Source: Mesorhizobium japonicum MAFF 303099
GTDB taxonomy: Bacteria; Pseudomonadota; Alphaproteobacteria; Rhizobiales; Rhizobiaceae
NCBI RefSeq assembly: GCF_000009625.1
Contig: NC_002678.2
Location: forward strand, 3,132,001 to 3,196,000
DNA: 64,000 bases
Direction of reading: 5' to 3'
Shown in pieces: positions 8,948 to 17,834 of the stretch (positions within the stretch are counted from its first letter, which is position 1; the number at the start of each line of letters is the position of its first letter). A program made the position numbers and the translations under genes. Under the pieces are notes generated by a model. That model was given only the letters and a program-made list of their open reading frames with translations, had not been told where the DNA came from and searched no databases.

Positions 8948-9595
8948 ATGAACGACGCCACACCCCCAAATCGTTGCCGCATCGTGCTGATCGCGCCGCC
9001 CGGCGTGCCGGCCGCGCGCATCGCCACCGCATTCGACGGCGGCGATGTCGCCTCGCTGATCCTGCCCGAGAACGGCATGGACGAGGCTTCCTTCCAGGCC
9101 TTTGCCGAACAGATCGTGCCGACGGCCCAGGCTGCGGGCGTGGCCGTGATCATCGCCGGCGACACCCGCATTGCCGGCCGTGTCCAGGCCGACGGCATCC
9201 ATGTCGAGACGTCCAAGGCCGAACTCGCCGAGACGATCGAACATTTCCAGGCGAAGATGATGGTCGGCGCCGGCGGCGCCAAGAAGCGTGACGACGCGCT
9301 CGAGCTTGGCGAGGTCAGGCCCGACTACATCTTCTTCGGCCGCTTCGGCTATGACAACAAGCCGGAGCCGCATCCGCGCAACCTGTCGCTGGGCGAGTGG
9401 TGGGCGCAGATGATCCAGATCCCCTGCATCGTCATGGCCGGATCCGATCTGGCTTCCGTCGAGGAAGTGGCTGCCACCGGCGCCGAGTTCGTCGCGTTGT
9501 CGAGCGCGGTGTTCGCCGACGGTGTCGATCCGAAAACGGCCGTGGCCCGAGCCAACGCATTGCTCGACGAAACCGCGCCGCGCTTCGAGGACTGA
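8948..9595 (+). CDS. Thiamine phosphate synthase-like TIM-barrel protein (degenerate)
   Basis: The protein has 215 residues from the ATG at 8948. The ThiE/TenI superfamily outline is visible: beta-strand CRIVLIAPP, the ADGIHVE segment that aligns with the ThiE ADGVHLG motif, PDYIFFGRFG at the usual phosphate-loop strand, and GAEFVALSSAVF at the C-terminus. The canonical ThiE substrate motifs (IGxSxH and the TK loop) are replaced by MVGAGGAKKRDD and a NKPEPHPRN loop. Thiamine synthesis is therefore doubtful. Its stop codon overlaps the GTG start of the Sel1 gene, so the two are coupled. Confidence 0.75.
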   Translation: MNDATPPNRCRIVLIAPPGVPAARIATAFDGGDVASLILPENGMDEASFQAFAEQIVPTAQAAGVAVIIAGDTRIAGRVQADGIHVETSKAELAETIEHFQAKMMVGAGGAKKRDDALELGEVRPDYIFFGRFGYDNKPEPHPRNLSLGEWWAQMIQIPCIVMAGSDLASVEEVAATGAEFVALSSAVFADGVDPKTAVARANALLDETAPRFED

Positions 9596-9596
9596 T

Positions 9597-10637
9597 GTGG
9601 CTCCGGTAAGGCTTCCCCTTCAGGCCTTGCTTGCAGCGGTCATGATCCAGACCGCCGCCGCCGAAACCATACCCTTGCCGCCGCCCATGCCTGAAACCGG
9701 CGCACACACCGACAAGCCGATCGAAAAGCAGTTGCCGCAGCCCGCCACCACGGCGGAGCCCGCACCGCTGCCCTCGGTCGACAGCATCAATCCCGACCGC
9801 TTCGGCGCCAAGCCGGCGGACGCCGCCTATGGCGCCTTCCAGCGCGGGCTCTACAAAACGGCCTATAATCTGGCGCTGACCCGCGCCCAGAATGGCGACC
9901 CGGCGGCGCAGACATTGGTGGCCGAGATCCTGTCGCGTGGGCTCGGCGTGCCGTTGAATGCCGCGGAAGCCTCGAAATGGTATGCGCTCGCCGCCGAACA
10001 GGGCGTGCCTGAGGCGCAGTTCCAGTATGCGCTGATGCTGCTCGACGGCCGTTACGTCAAGAAGGACCCGAAAGAGGCCTACGCCCTGATGCAGGCCGCC
10101 GCCGAAGCCGGCAACCAGCTGGCGCAGTTCAATTTCGCGCAGATGCTGGTCCGCCAGGATCCCGGCGACACGGGCCTGGCCAAGGCAGTCTCCTATTATG
10201 AGCGCGCCGCCGCGACCGGCCTCGCCGACGCGCAATACGCCATGTCCCAGATCTATGCCAACGGCGTTGGCGGCAAACCACGCGACGACGCGCAGGCAAG
10301 GCGCTTCCTGGCGCAGGCTGCGCGGCAGAACTACGACACCGCGCAGATCGATCTCGCCGCCTGGATGATCGAGGGCCGCGGCGGCGCCCGCGACCTGAAA
10401 TCGGCTTTCGGCTGGACGAAGCAGGCCGCCGAGGGCGGCAACGTCGCCGCGCAGAACCGGCTGGCAAAACTCTACATGCAAGGCATCGGCACAGACCCGG
10501 ACCTGGTGCTCGCCGGCGCCTGGTACATCGTCGCCCGCCGCGCCGGTCTCATCGATCCCGACATGGACGATTTCCTACAAGGGCTGAGCGACGACCAGAC
10601 CAAACAGGCCCTGCAAAAGGCGAACCGCCTGCCCTAA
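9597..10637 (+). CDS. Sel1-like tetratricopeptide repeat protein, probably exported
   Basis: The protein has 346 residues from GTG 9597, which overlaps the preceding stop codon (9593-9595). The start is chosen because it leaves a signal-peptide-like N-terminus (LPLQALLAAVMIQTAAAE); the longer frame lies inside the ThiE-like gene. A proline-rich linker is followed by five or more Sel1 repeats, for example AQFQYALMLLDGRYVKKD and AQNRLAKLYMQGIGTD. Sel1 proteins are scaffolds in signalling or envelope assembly. The partner is unknown. Confidence 0.85.
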   Translation: MAPVRLPLQALLAAVMIQTAAAETIPLPPPMPETGAHTDKPIEKQLPQPATTAEPAPLPSVDSINPDRFGAKPADAAYGAFQRGLYKTAYNLALTRAQNGDPAAQTLVAEILSRGLGVPLNAAEASKWYALAAEQGVPEAQFQYALMLLDGRYVKKDPKEAYALMQAAAEAGNQLAQFNFAQMLVRQDPGDTGLAKAVSYYERAAATGLADAQYAMSQIYANGVGGKPRDDAQARRFLAQAARQNYDTAQIDLAAWMIEGRGGARDLKSAFGWTKQAAEGGNVAAQNRLAKLYMQGIGTDPDLVLAGAWYIVARRAGLIDPDMDDFLQGLSDDQTKQALQKANRLP

Positions 10638-10651
10638 TGGCGGTTGGTGAA

Positions 10652-11668
10652 TCATTGCGTGTGATCGAGGACGACCTTGCCGAAGGGCGAACCGTGTTCG
10701 AGGTGCCGGAAGGCTGCAGCCGCGTCCTTCCAGGCAAACACCTTCTCGATCACGGGTCTTATCCGGTTGACTGTCAGGCCTCGGTTCATCGCCTCGAAGG
10801 ATTCGCGTGAGCCCACAGGTATGCCGCGCGCCCTGACCTGGCGGCGGAAGATATCGAGGGGATTGATCGACCCTTCGCTGCCGCCGAGATAGCCGATGAC
10901 GTTGATCTGGGCGCCTCGTGCCGAAGCCTTCAGCGACTGAGCGAAGCTTTGCGGCCCGCCGACCTCGATAATATGGTCCGCGCCGCGGCCGTCGGTCAGC
11001 GCCAGCACTGCCGACGACCAATCGGGATTGACGCGATAGTTGATGCCGTGATGCGCGCCAAGCGCCTTTGCCCGCGTGAGCTTGTCGTCGCTGCTAGACG
11101 TGACGATGACGTGTGCGCCGGCTGCCGCGGCGAACTGCACGGCAAACAGCGAGACGCCGCCAGTGCCCAGGCTGAGAACCGTCTCGCCCGGTTTCAACTG
11201 GCCTTCGGTGAACAGCGCGTGCCAGGCCGTCACCGCGGCGCAAGGCAATGTCGCCGCCTCGACATCGCTCAGATGGGGCGGCGCAAGCACGGCCGCCTGT
11301 TCGTCCAGCCGCGCGAACTCGCTGAGCAAACCGTCAATGGGGCCGCCGCGCTGATAGGAGGGCTCGGCCATGGCGAAACTGCCACCGACCCAGCGCTGCC
11401 AGAATGTGCCGCAGACGCGGTCGCCGACCTTGAAACGGGTCACTTCGGCGCCAACCGCGACCACTTCACCCACACCATCCGAAAGCGGTATCAGCGGCAG
11501 CGCAAAGGCGGTGTGGTAGCTGCCACGGGCGATCTCCACATCGCGGTAGTTGAGCGCTGTTGCCTTGACCTTGATGATCATCTCCTGGCGGCCCGGTTCC
11601 GGCATTGGCCGCTCGACCAGTCTGAGATTGTCGATGCCGCCGGGGGCCCGCAATTCGATCGTCTTCAT
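10652..11668 (-). CDS. Zinc-type alcohol dehydrogenase / quinone oxidoreductase-like
   Basis: The 338-residue medium-chain dehydrogenase/reductase has an N-terminal GroES-like domain (IIKVKATALNYRDVEIARG, GVGEVVAVGAEVTRFKVGDRVCG). The Rossmann fold carries LSLGTGGVSLFAVQFA. The GHE metal-site motif of true zinc alcohol dehydrogenases is absent, so it more likely belongs to the zinc-independent quinone oxidoreductase-like branch. It is divergent from a LysR regulator that probably controls it. The substrate is unknown. Confidence 0.88.
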   Translation of the reverse strand: MKTIELRAPGGIDNLRLVERPMPEPGRQEMIIKVKATALNYRDVEIARGSYHTAFALPLIPLSDGVGEVVAVGAEVTRFKVGDRVCGTFWQRWVGGSFAMAEPSYQRGGPIDGLLSEFARLDEQAAVLAPPHLSDVEAATLPCAAVTAWHALFTEGQLKPGETVLSLGTGGVSLFAVQFAAAAGAHVIVTSSSDDKLTRAKALGAHHGINYRVNPDWSSAVLALTDGRGADHIIEVGGPQSFAQSLKASARGAQINVIGYLGGSEGSINPLDIFRRQVRARGIPVGSRESFEAMNRGLTVNRIRPVIEKVFAWKDAAAAFRHLEHGSPFGKVVLDHTQ

Positions 11669-11739
11669 TGTCTTCGCTTTCCTTTTGAAAATCCGTCGAA
11701 AGGAAAATCGCTTGCCGGCAGCCTGATTTCAAATTCATA

Positions 11740-11756
11740 ATAATCAGAATGATTAT
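11740..11756. promoter_or_regulatory. Palindromic LysR-type site in the divergent promoter region
   Basis: ATAATCA and TGATTAT are perfect inverted half-sites separated by GAA. They lie between the dehydrogenase (start 11668) and the LysR gene (start 11775). This AT-rich dyad is a likely site for the LysR protein encoded next to it. Confidence 0.65.
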
Positions 11757-11774
11757 GCATTTGAGGACCGAAGG

Positions 11775-12632
11775 ATGCTGGAAGAATTGCGCACGCTTGT
11801 CCTCTTCGCCGAGGAAGGCTCGATCCAGAATGTGGCCCGCCGCCTGCCTTTGACGCAGCCGGCCGTCACCCGGCAGATGCAGCGGCTGGAGGACATGCTC
11901 GCGACAACGCTTCTCGATCGCCGGCAGAAGCCGCCGCGGCTGACCGCGGCGGGATTGGAGGTGCTGGCGCGCGCAAAGGACATACTGGCTTCGGTCGAGG
12001 CTCTGAAAGCGTTCGCCGCCGACGCCGAGCCGCAGGGCGTGCTGCGTGTCGGCCTGGCGCATGGCTTGTCCGATGCAAGCATCGCGGGCGCCATCGCCGG
12101 CGCGGCCGCCGCGTTTCCAAAGATATCGTTGCGGCTCAAGACCGGCTGGAGCGCTGAGCTGATCGAGCAGTTCGAACGCGGTCAACTCGATATGGCGATC
12201 GTTCTGCGACCTGCCGATCATCAAGGCCCGGACGCGCTCGGCACCGAACGTCTCTGCATCATAGCGCAAGCCGGCGCCCATCTCACGGACGCTCGGGTCC
12301 CCATGCCCTGGGTTCTCAGCCCCGAGCCTTGCGACGCGCGCCAGACGCTCCTCTCCAGTTTGGGCGGCGAGCGGCATCCGCTCATCGTGGCGGCGGAAAT
12401 TCAGGACCCGGCGATGCAGATGGAATGGGTCCGTCGGGGACACGGCCTCGGCCTCATGCCGTTGCGGCTCGCGGCGCGAGGACTTCCCGACGGCCTCGCG
12501 CTTGTCGATCTCGAAGATGTCGACCTTTCATTGCAGGTCGTGGCACTACGCTCGCCACATCTCAACCGGCTGGCGAAGGCCGTGGAGGCCATTGCACAAA
12601 CCGTCGGCGAAGCCATCAAGATCGAGGCCTGA
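11775..12632 (+). CDS. LysR-family transcriptional regulator
   Basis: The 285-residue protein has an N-terminal winged helix-turn-helix (NVARRLPLTQPAVTRQMQRLE) and a C-terminal periplasmic-binding-protein-like effector domain with GVLRVGLAHGLSD and GQLDMAIVLRP. It is divergent from the quinone oxidoreductase-like gene, the classic LysR regulator/target layout. The inducer is unknown. The start ATG directly follows AGG and lies 18 bp from the palindrome. Confidence 0.92.
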   Translation: MLEELRTLVLFAEEGSIQNVARRLPLTQPAVTRQMQRLEDMLATTLLDRRQKPPRLTAAGLEVLARAKDILASVEALKAFAADAEPQGVLRVGLAHGLSDASIAGAIAGAAAAFPKISLRLKTGWSAELIEQFERGQLDMAIVLRPADHQGPDALGTERLCIIAQAGAHLTDARVPMPWVLSPEPCDARQTLLSSLGGERHPLIVAAEIQDPAMQMEWVRRGHGLGLMPLRLAARGLPDGLALVDLEDVDLSLQVVALRSPHLNRLAKAVEAIAQTVGEAIKIEA

Positions 12633-12748
12633 TACCGGCTGACCGACTGGGACCGATCGGGCGTCCCTTGCCTCTCCGGACGATTTGTGGTCTTGGGAGC
12701 CCCTAAATCGCCAGTCCCGGCGAAAATCTCATTCCGGATCACCCCATC

Positions 12749-13315
12749 ATGGCCAAGATCAATGGCAACGAAATCCGTCCCGGCTACGTCATCGAGCATG
12801 ATGGCGGCCTGTGGGTGGCGGTCAGGACCAACACCGTCAAGCCCGGCAAGGGCGGCGCCTACAACCAGGTCGAATTGAAGAATCTGATCAACGGCACCAA
12901 GCTCAACGAGCGCTTCCGCTCGGCCGAGACGGTCGAGCAAATCCGCCTCGACCTGAAGGATTTTTCCTTCCTCTACGAGCAGGACGACGCGCTGGTGTTC
13001 ATGGACACCCAGAGCTACGAACAGCTCGAACTGAACAAGGATTTCGTCGGCGACCGCGCCGCATTCCTGCAGGACGGCATGATGGTGACGGTCCAGCTCT
13101 ATGAGGAGAGGCCGATCGGCATCTCGCTGCCCGATCAGGTGACCCTGACCATCACCGAGGCCGACCCGGTGGTGAAGGGCCAGACGGCGGCGGCCTCCTA
13201 CAAGCCGGCGGTGCTGAAGAACGGCATCCGCGTGCTGGTGCCGCCTTTCATCGGCGCCGGCGAACGCATCATCGTCGACACCAACGAAATCACTTACGTG
13301 CGCCGCGCCGACTGA
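12749..13315 (+). CDS. efp: Translation elongation factor P
   Basis: EF-P binds ribosomes stalled at polyproline stretches and promotes peptide-bond formation. The 188-residue product has the normal three-domain length. The loop at the tip of domain I reads [10 protein letters not shown], with K34 in the position that is beta-lysylated in Escherichia coli. The C-terminal signature [18 protein letters not shown] is intact. The inositol monophosphatase gene follows 24 bp downstream and may be cotranscribed. Confidence 0.97.
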   Translation: MAKINGNEIRPGYVIEHDGGLWVAVRTNTVKPGKGGAYNQVELKNLINGTKLNERFRSAETVEQIRLDLKDFSFLYEQDDALVFMDTQSYEQLELNKDFVGDRAAFLQDGMMVTVQLYEERPIGISLPDQVTLTITEADPVVKGQTAAASYKPAVLKNGIRVLVPPFIGAGERIIVDTNEITYVRRAD

Positions 13316-13339
13316 CGCGCTGCAGCAGGAAGACATACG

Positions 13340-14140
13340 ATGGCACGCTCAGCCCTTCTCAACGTCATGGTCCAGGCCGCAATGAAGGCCGGCCGCTCGC
13401 TGTCACGCGACTTTGGTGAGGTCCAGAACCTCCAGGTCTCGTTGAAGGGACCCGGCGACTATGTCAGCCAGGCCGACCGCAAGGCCGAGGACATCATCTT
13501 TGCCGAATTGTCGAAGGCGCGCCCGGGCTACGGTTTCCTGATGGAAGAGCGTGGCGCGGTGGAAGGCGAAGACAGCCAGCACCGCTGGATCGTGGATCCG
13601 CTCGACGGCACCACCAATTTCCTGCACGGCATTCCGCTGTTCGCCGTCTCGATCGCGCTGGAGCGCCAGGGCCAGATCGTAGCCGGCGTCATCTACAATC
13701 CGGCCATGGACGAGCTCTACACGACCGAGCGCGGTGGCGGCGCTTTCATGAACGACCGCCGGCTGCGCGTGGCTGGCCGCATCAAGCTGGTCGACACGGT
13801 GATCGGCTGCGGCATGCCGCATCTGGGACGCGGCCACCACGGCAATTTCCTCGTGGAATTGCGTAACGTCATGGCCGAGGTCTCGGGCGTGCGCCGTCTC
13901 GGTTCGGCCGCGCTCGATCTCGCTTATGTCGCTGCCGGCCGCATGGACGGTTTCTGGGAAACCGGCCTGTCGGCCTGGGACATTGCCGCGGGCCTGCTCC
14001 TGATCCGCGAAGCCGGCGGCTTCGTCTCGGACATGGATGGCGGGCAGGACATGCTGGACAACGGCTCGGTGGTCGCGGGCAACGAGGTCATCCAGCGCGC
14101 GCTGCTGAAGGCCGTGAAAAAGCCTCTCTCGGCGCGCTGA
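13340..14140 (+). CDS. suhB: Inositol-1-monophosphatase family protein (SuhB-like)
   Basis: The 266-residue protein carries the family metal-binding motifs: MEERG, the signature WIVDPLDGTTNFLHG (near residue 90), and WDIAAGLLLIREAGG near the C-terminus. The family are Mg-dependent, lithium-sensitive phosphatases. Bacterial SuhB also acts with NusA/NusG in rRNA antitermination in Escherichia coli, which may or may not apply here. Downstream of efp with a short gap. Confidence 0.93.
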   Translation: MARSALLNVMVQAAMKAGRSLSRDFGEVQNLQVSLKGPGDYVSQADRKAEDIIFAELSKARPGYGFLMEERGAVEGEDSQHRWIVDPLDGTTNFLHGIPLFAVSIALERQGQIVAGVIYNPAMDELYTTERGGGAFMNDRRLRVAGRIKLVDTVIGCGMPHLGRGHHGNFLVELRNVMAEVSGVRRLGSAALDLAYVAAGRMDGFWETGLSAWDIAAGLLLIREAGGFVSDMDGGQDMLDNGSVVAGNEVIQRALLKAVKKPLSAR

Positions 14141-14222
14141 AGGGCCGCAGTCGCAAAACCGCCACCTAAGCTTGAAATACTGTCCGGCGGTTGCCCAGAT
14201 ATGGGGTGAAGCAGGACGATCG

Positions 14223-14909
14223 ATGGCCAATATCCCGCCCCAACTCGAAATCCCCTTTGTCGGGCGCTGGCACTACTCCCGCGCGGAGATGATCGCCGAC
14301 GGCATTGTCCATGCTGTCGGCATCGTGTTGGCGATCGCGGCCGGCTCGGCGCTGCTGGCGCTGGCGGCGTTTCGCGTCGGGCCGGGCGAGTACATCGCCG
14401 CCGCCTTCTATGTCGTTTCGCTGCTCACTGTGCTGTCGGTGTCGCTGGCCTACAATCTGTGGCCGGTGTCGTCCCCGGCCAAATGGGTTCTGCGGCGTTT
14501 CGATCACGCCGCGATCTATCTTCTGATCGCCGCCACCTACACGCCTTTTCTGGCTCAGCTCGACGCTTCGCCGCTGGCCCGCTGGATGATCGTACTGGTC
14601 TGGATCGCGGCGGCGACGGGCATCGCCATCAAGGTGTGCTTTCCCGGCCGTTTCGACCGGCTGGCGATCGTCTTCTATCTCGCCATCGGCTGGAGCGGCA
14701 TCGTCCTGGTCAAGCCGCTCGTCGAGACGCTGCCGACGACGTCGATCGTGCTCATCGTCGCCGGTGGCGTCGTCTATTCCTGCGGCGTCATCTTCTTCGC
14801 CTGGAAGGGTCTGCGCTTCCACAACGCCCTGTGGCACGGCTTCGTCGTCACTGGCGCGGGCCTGCATCTGGCGGCCATGGTCGACTGCCTGGTGATAAAC
14901 CGTTTCTGA
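14223..14909 (+). CDS. Hemolysin III / PAQR-family membrane protein
   Basis: The protein has 228 residues from the ATG at 14223; the longer frame lacks support. The N-terminal motif RAEMIADGIVHAVGIVLAI contains the conserved Glu and His. The second motif LRRFDHAAIYLLIAATYTPF carries the SxxxH/D-type zinc-site residues. The C-terminal HNALWHGFVVTGAGLHLAAM carries the histidine pair. Seven transmembrane helices are likely. Family members are putative metal-dependent membrane hydrolases; hemolytic activity should not be assumed. Confidence 0.9.
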   Translation: MANIPPQLEIPFVGRWHYSRAEMIADGIVHAVGIVLAIAAGSALLALAAFRVGPGEYIAAAFYVVSLLTVLSVSLAYNLWPVSSPAKWVLRRFDHAAIYLLIAATYTPFLAQLDASPLARWMIVLVWIAAATGIAIKVCFPGRFDRLAIVFYLAIGWSGIVLVKPLVETLPTTSIVLIVAGGVVYSCGVIFFAWKGLRFHNALWHGFVVTGAGLHLAAMVDCLVINRF

Positions 14910-15013
14910 TCCGCCCGCGGCAATATTGCCAAGCGCCATTCAATTTGGTCACAATTCCGTTTAGAGTCGCGAACGACGTGATCGGCGGCAGCGGCAGCGA
15001 AAACGGGGCACGG

Positions 15014-16039
15014 ATGGCTTTTCTCAGATCCTTCGGCATGGGCAGGCGCTCCGACGTACTGATCTACGATCCACATAAACTGTCGAGTCCGCAGGTGTTC
15101 CTGCTGACCATGGTCATCTTCCTGGCCATCGTCGCCTTCATTGCCGCCATCCTGACCCGCCAGATCTCGACGGCCTTCGTCACCAATCCCGGACTCAACG
15201 GCCTGATCATCGGCGTGCTCGCGGTCGGCATCCTGCTTGCTTTCGCCCAGGTCGGGCGGCTGTTTCGCGAGGTGCGCTGGCTCAACTCCTTCCGCGCCGG
15301 CTCCGAGACCACCGAGCCGGTGCTGCTGGCGCCGATGAAAGCCATGATCGGCCGCTCCTCGACCATGGCCTTCTCGACCTCCTCGATGCGCACCATGCTC
15401 GATTCCATCGCAACGCGCCTCGACGAAAGCCGCGACACCTCGCGCTACCTGGTCGGCCTCCTGGTGTTCCTCGGCCTGCTTGGCACCTTCTGGGGCCTGT
15501 TGAACACGATCGGCTCGATCCGCGAGACCATCGAATCGCTCGACCCCGGCACGGGTGACGCCGCGGCGGTGCTCGATTCCTTGAAACAGGGCCTGTCGGC
15601 GCCGCTGGCCGGCATGGGCACCGCCTTCTCGTCCTCGCTGTTCGGCCTCTCCGGCTCGCTCGTGCTCGGCTTCCTCGATCTGCAGGCGGGCCGCGCCCAG
15701 ACGCGCTTCTACACCGAGCTTGAGAACTGGCTGTCCTCGGTCACCGATCTCTCCTCCGACATCGTCGTCTCCGATCAGGCCAAGAGCGAACCATCCGACG
15801 AGATCCGTCTGCTTTCGGAGCGGCTGCGCAGCATGCAGGAGAATGGCGGCGGCTCCAATCCGCGCGTCGCCACCGCCATGGCCAATCTCGCCGATGGCAT
15901 TTCCGGCCTGGTCAAGAACATGCGCTCCGAGCAGCAGATCATGCGCGACTGGGTCGAGGCCCAGTCCGATGAGCAGAAGGCGATGCGCAACACGCTGGAA
16001 AAGATCGCCGACGCCCTGAAGAAGCCCGGGGTGCACTGA
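15014..16039 (+). CDS. MotA/TolQ/ExbB-like proton-channel subunit
   Basis: The protein has 341 residues from ATG 15014; the longer frame overlaps the previous gene. Two N-terminal helices (about residues 30-50 and 57-77) are followed by a cytoplasmic segment. The MotA/TolQ/ExbB core is the pair of helices VGLLVFLGLLGTFWGLLNTI and MGTAFSSSLFGLSGSLVLGF. A roughly 110-residue tail with helical, coiled-coil-like character ends the protein. It is followed 1 nt later by an OmpA/MotB-like gene, so the two likely form an ion-driven stator-type complex. No flagellar, Tol or Ton genes are nearby. Confidence 0.85.
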   Translation: MAFLRSFGMGRRSDVLIYDPHKLSSPQVFLLTMVIFLAIVAFIAAILTRQISTAFVTNPGLNGLIIGVLAVGILLAFAQVGRLFREVRWLNSFRAGSETTEPVLLAPMKAMIGRSSTMAFSTSSMRTMLDSIATRLDESRDTSRYLVGLLVFLGLLGTFWGLLNTIGSIRETIESLDPGTGDAAAVLDSLKQGLSAPLAGMGTAFSSSLFGLSGSLVLGFLDLQAGRAQTRFYTELENWLSSVTDLSSDIVVSDQAKSEPSDEIRLLSERLRSMQENGGGSNPRVATAMANLADGISGLVKNMRSEQQIMRDWVEAQSDEQKAMRNTLEKIADALKKPGVH

Positions 16040-16040
16040 C

Positions 16041-17072
16041 ATGGCGCTTGCCAGGGGCCGGCGTACCGATCGCCGCATCGACTACTGGCCGGGCTTTGTC
16101 GACGCGCTGTCGACGCTGCTGCTGGCCATCATGTTCCTGCTCACCGTCTTCGTGCTGGCGCAGTTCCTGCTCGGCCGCGAGATTTCCGGCAAGGATACGG
16201 TGCTCGCCCGTCTCAACTCGCAAATCAACGAATTGACCCAGTTGCTGGCACTCGAGCGCTCGACGGCGCAGGACAAGGACGATTCGCTGGCCAATCTGCA
16301 GGCGTCGCTGTCGGCCGCCGAGGCCGAGAAGAGCCGGCTCGAACAGTTGCTGGCGCAAGGCGCCGGCGCCGGCGACCAGGCCAACCAGCGCGCCGCGGCG
16401 CTTTCGGGCGAACTCGACAGCCAGCGCCAGATCAGCCAGCAGGCGCTGAGCCAGGTCGAGATCCTCAACCAGCAGATCGCAGCACTTCGCAAGCAGATCG
16501 GCGCGCTTGAAGACGCGCTCAATGTGTCCGAGGCCCGTGACCGCGATTCCAACACCAAGATCGCCGATCTCGGCCGCCGGCTGAACGTCGCCCTGGCGCA
16601 GCGCGTGCAGGAATTGAACCGCTACCGCTCCGACTTCTTCGGACGTCTGCGCGAGATCCTCGCCGATCGCGAGAACATCCGCATCGTCGGCGACCGCTTC
16701 GTCTTCCAGTCGGAAGTGCTGTTTCCGACCGGCTCCGAGGTGATCAACGATGCCGGCAAGGTCGAGATGAAGAAGCTCGCCGACGCCATCATCGAGTTGC
16801 AGAAGGAAATTCCGCCCGAGATCAACTGGGTGCTGCGCGTCGACGGCCATACCGACAACAAGCCGCTCTCTGGCACCGGCCGCTTCCGCGACAATTGGGA
16901 ACTGTCGACGGCGCGTTCGACCTCGGTGGTCAAGTTCCTGATCGAGAACGGCGTGCCGGCCAACCGCCTGGTCGCCGCCGGCTTCGGTGAGTTCCAGCCG
17001 CTCGACCCCGCCGACACCGACGAGGCGCGCAACAAGAACCGCCGCATTGAACTGAAGCTCACCGAACGTTGA
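16041..17072 (+). CDS. OmpA/MotB-like peptidoglycan-binding partner protein
   Basis: The 343-residue protein has one transmembrane helix near the N-terminus (about 19-43, YWPGFVDALSTLLLAIMFLL). The motif GFVDALS holds an Asp where MotB and ExbD carry the proton-binding Asp. A long coiled coil spans roughly residues 50-190. The C-terminal OmpA domain contains VDGHTDNKPLSG and NWELSTARSTSVVKFL. This is MotB architecture with an unusually long periplasmic coiled coil. It is paired with the upstream channel subunit. Confidence 0.88.
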   Translation: MALARGRRTDRRIDYWPGFVDALSTLLLAIMFLLTVFVLAQFLLGREISGKDTVLARLNSQINELTQLLALERSTAQDKDDSLANLQASLSAAEAEKSRLEQLLAQGAGAGDQANQRAAALSGELDSQRQISQQALSQVEILNQQIAALRKQIGALEDALNVSEARDRDSNTKIADLGRRLNVALAQRVQELNRYRSDFFGRLREILADRENIRIVGDRFVFQSEVLFPTGSEVINDAGKVEMKKLADAIIELQKEIPPEINWVLRVDGHTDNKPLSGTGRFRDNWELSTARSTSVVKFLIENGVPANRLVAAGFGEFQPLDPADTDEARNKNRRIELKLTER

Positions 17073-17125
17073 TTTCTCATCACGCGAAGTCACGCGAATT
17101 TGTTCGCCGGCTCAACTCTAGGGCG

Positions 17126-17166
17126 CAGGCCGGGGCCGGCAAGGCCTGAAAAGATTATCTTTTTTT
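17126..17166 (+). terminator. Possible terminator after the stator-like pair
   Basis: A CAGGCC/GGCCTG stem is followed about 10 nt later by a run of seven T. The spacing between stem and T-run is longer than ideal. Confidence 0.35.
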
Positions 17167-17320
17167 AATTACACTTCGCGCCGGAGCGCTCCTAGCTTGC
17201 CACGCAGGGCCGAGAACCGCCGGCGATGCCTCCCATCGCGACGCGACGGAACTGGACGACCCAAACGGTCGGAAGGCGAGGCGGCGCGGCCGCTCCCTTC
17301 CTAGCAGGAGGAAGCGCGCC

Positions 17321-17740
17321 ATGCGCACATCTCTCAAGACGGCAACGCTTGCCGCAATTCTCATTGTCGCCCCGCTCGCCGGCGCCTATGCCGCGGGCCA
17401 TCACAAGGGCGCTCTCGACGCGACGGACCCGACCGACATGACCGGCCCGCGTGTCGAGGCTCTCATCGAACAGGTTCAGGGCGTCCATAAGGGCATAGTC
17501 GACGCCAGGCAGGCCAACAACATCACCCCGGCGGTGGCGGAGCGCCTGGAAATGCGCACCGCCCGCATCAGCCAGGCGGCCGAGAAGATCGCCGCGTCGG
17601 ATCACGGCAGGATACCGGCCGCGCAATATCATGACCTGCTGCGCCGTCTCGACAATGTCGACCAGCGGCTGCGGGTCGATACCGGCAGCGGTTTCCTGAT
17701 GGGTGACGGCGCCGACGGCGGAACCTATCCGAACGGCTGA
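17321..17740 (+). CDS. Small secreted protein of unknown function
   Basis: The 139-residue product has a clear Sec signal peptide (MRTSLKTATLAAILIVAPLAG, likely cut after AYA). A helical, charged region follows (VEALIEQVQGVHKGIVDAR, LRRLDNVDQRLRVDTG). A strong ribosome-binding site AGGAGGA precedes the ATG. No catalytic motif or domain is recognised. It is monocistronic and followed by a good terminator. A periplasmic or outer-surface role is likely from the signal alone. Confidence 0.75.
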   Translation: MRTSLKTATLAAILIVAPLAGAYAAGHHKGALDATDPTDMTGPRVEALIEQVQGVHKGIVDARQANNITPAVAERLEMRTARISQAAEKIAASDHGRIPAAQYHDLLRRLDNVDQRLRVDTGSGFLMGDGADGGTYPNG

Positions 17741-17778
17741 GGCCATCCTGCAAGGTCCGAGAGGAAGGGACCACCTGG

Positions 17779-17815
17779 CGCCCACGGGTCCCCAATCCCG
17801 CGGGCGTCCTTTTTT
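17779..17815 (+). terminator. Rho-independent terminator
   Basis: CGCCCACGGG pairs with CCCGCGGGCG (one mismatch), and the stem is followed by TCCTTTTTT. It ends the 17321-17740 transcript just before the convergent DUF1304 gene. Confidence 0.8.
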
Positions 17816-17834
17816 GCTCACCAGCCCGGCTTGC

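Noticed and set aside
14172..14222. Longer start for the hemolysin III-like gene
   Set aside because: The added residues are not conserved in type, and the ATG at 14223 starts directly before the family N-terminus.
15014..17072. Complete Zorya defence system
   Set aside because: Only stator-like components are present; no ZorC, ZorD or ZorE-type gene is found within several kb, and neighbours are housekeeping genes.
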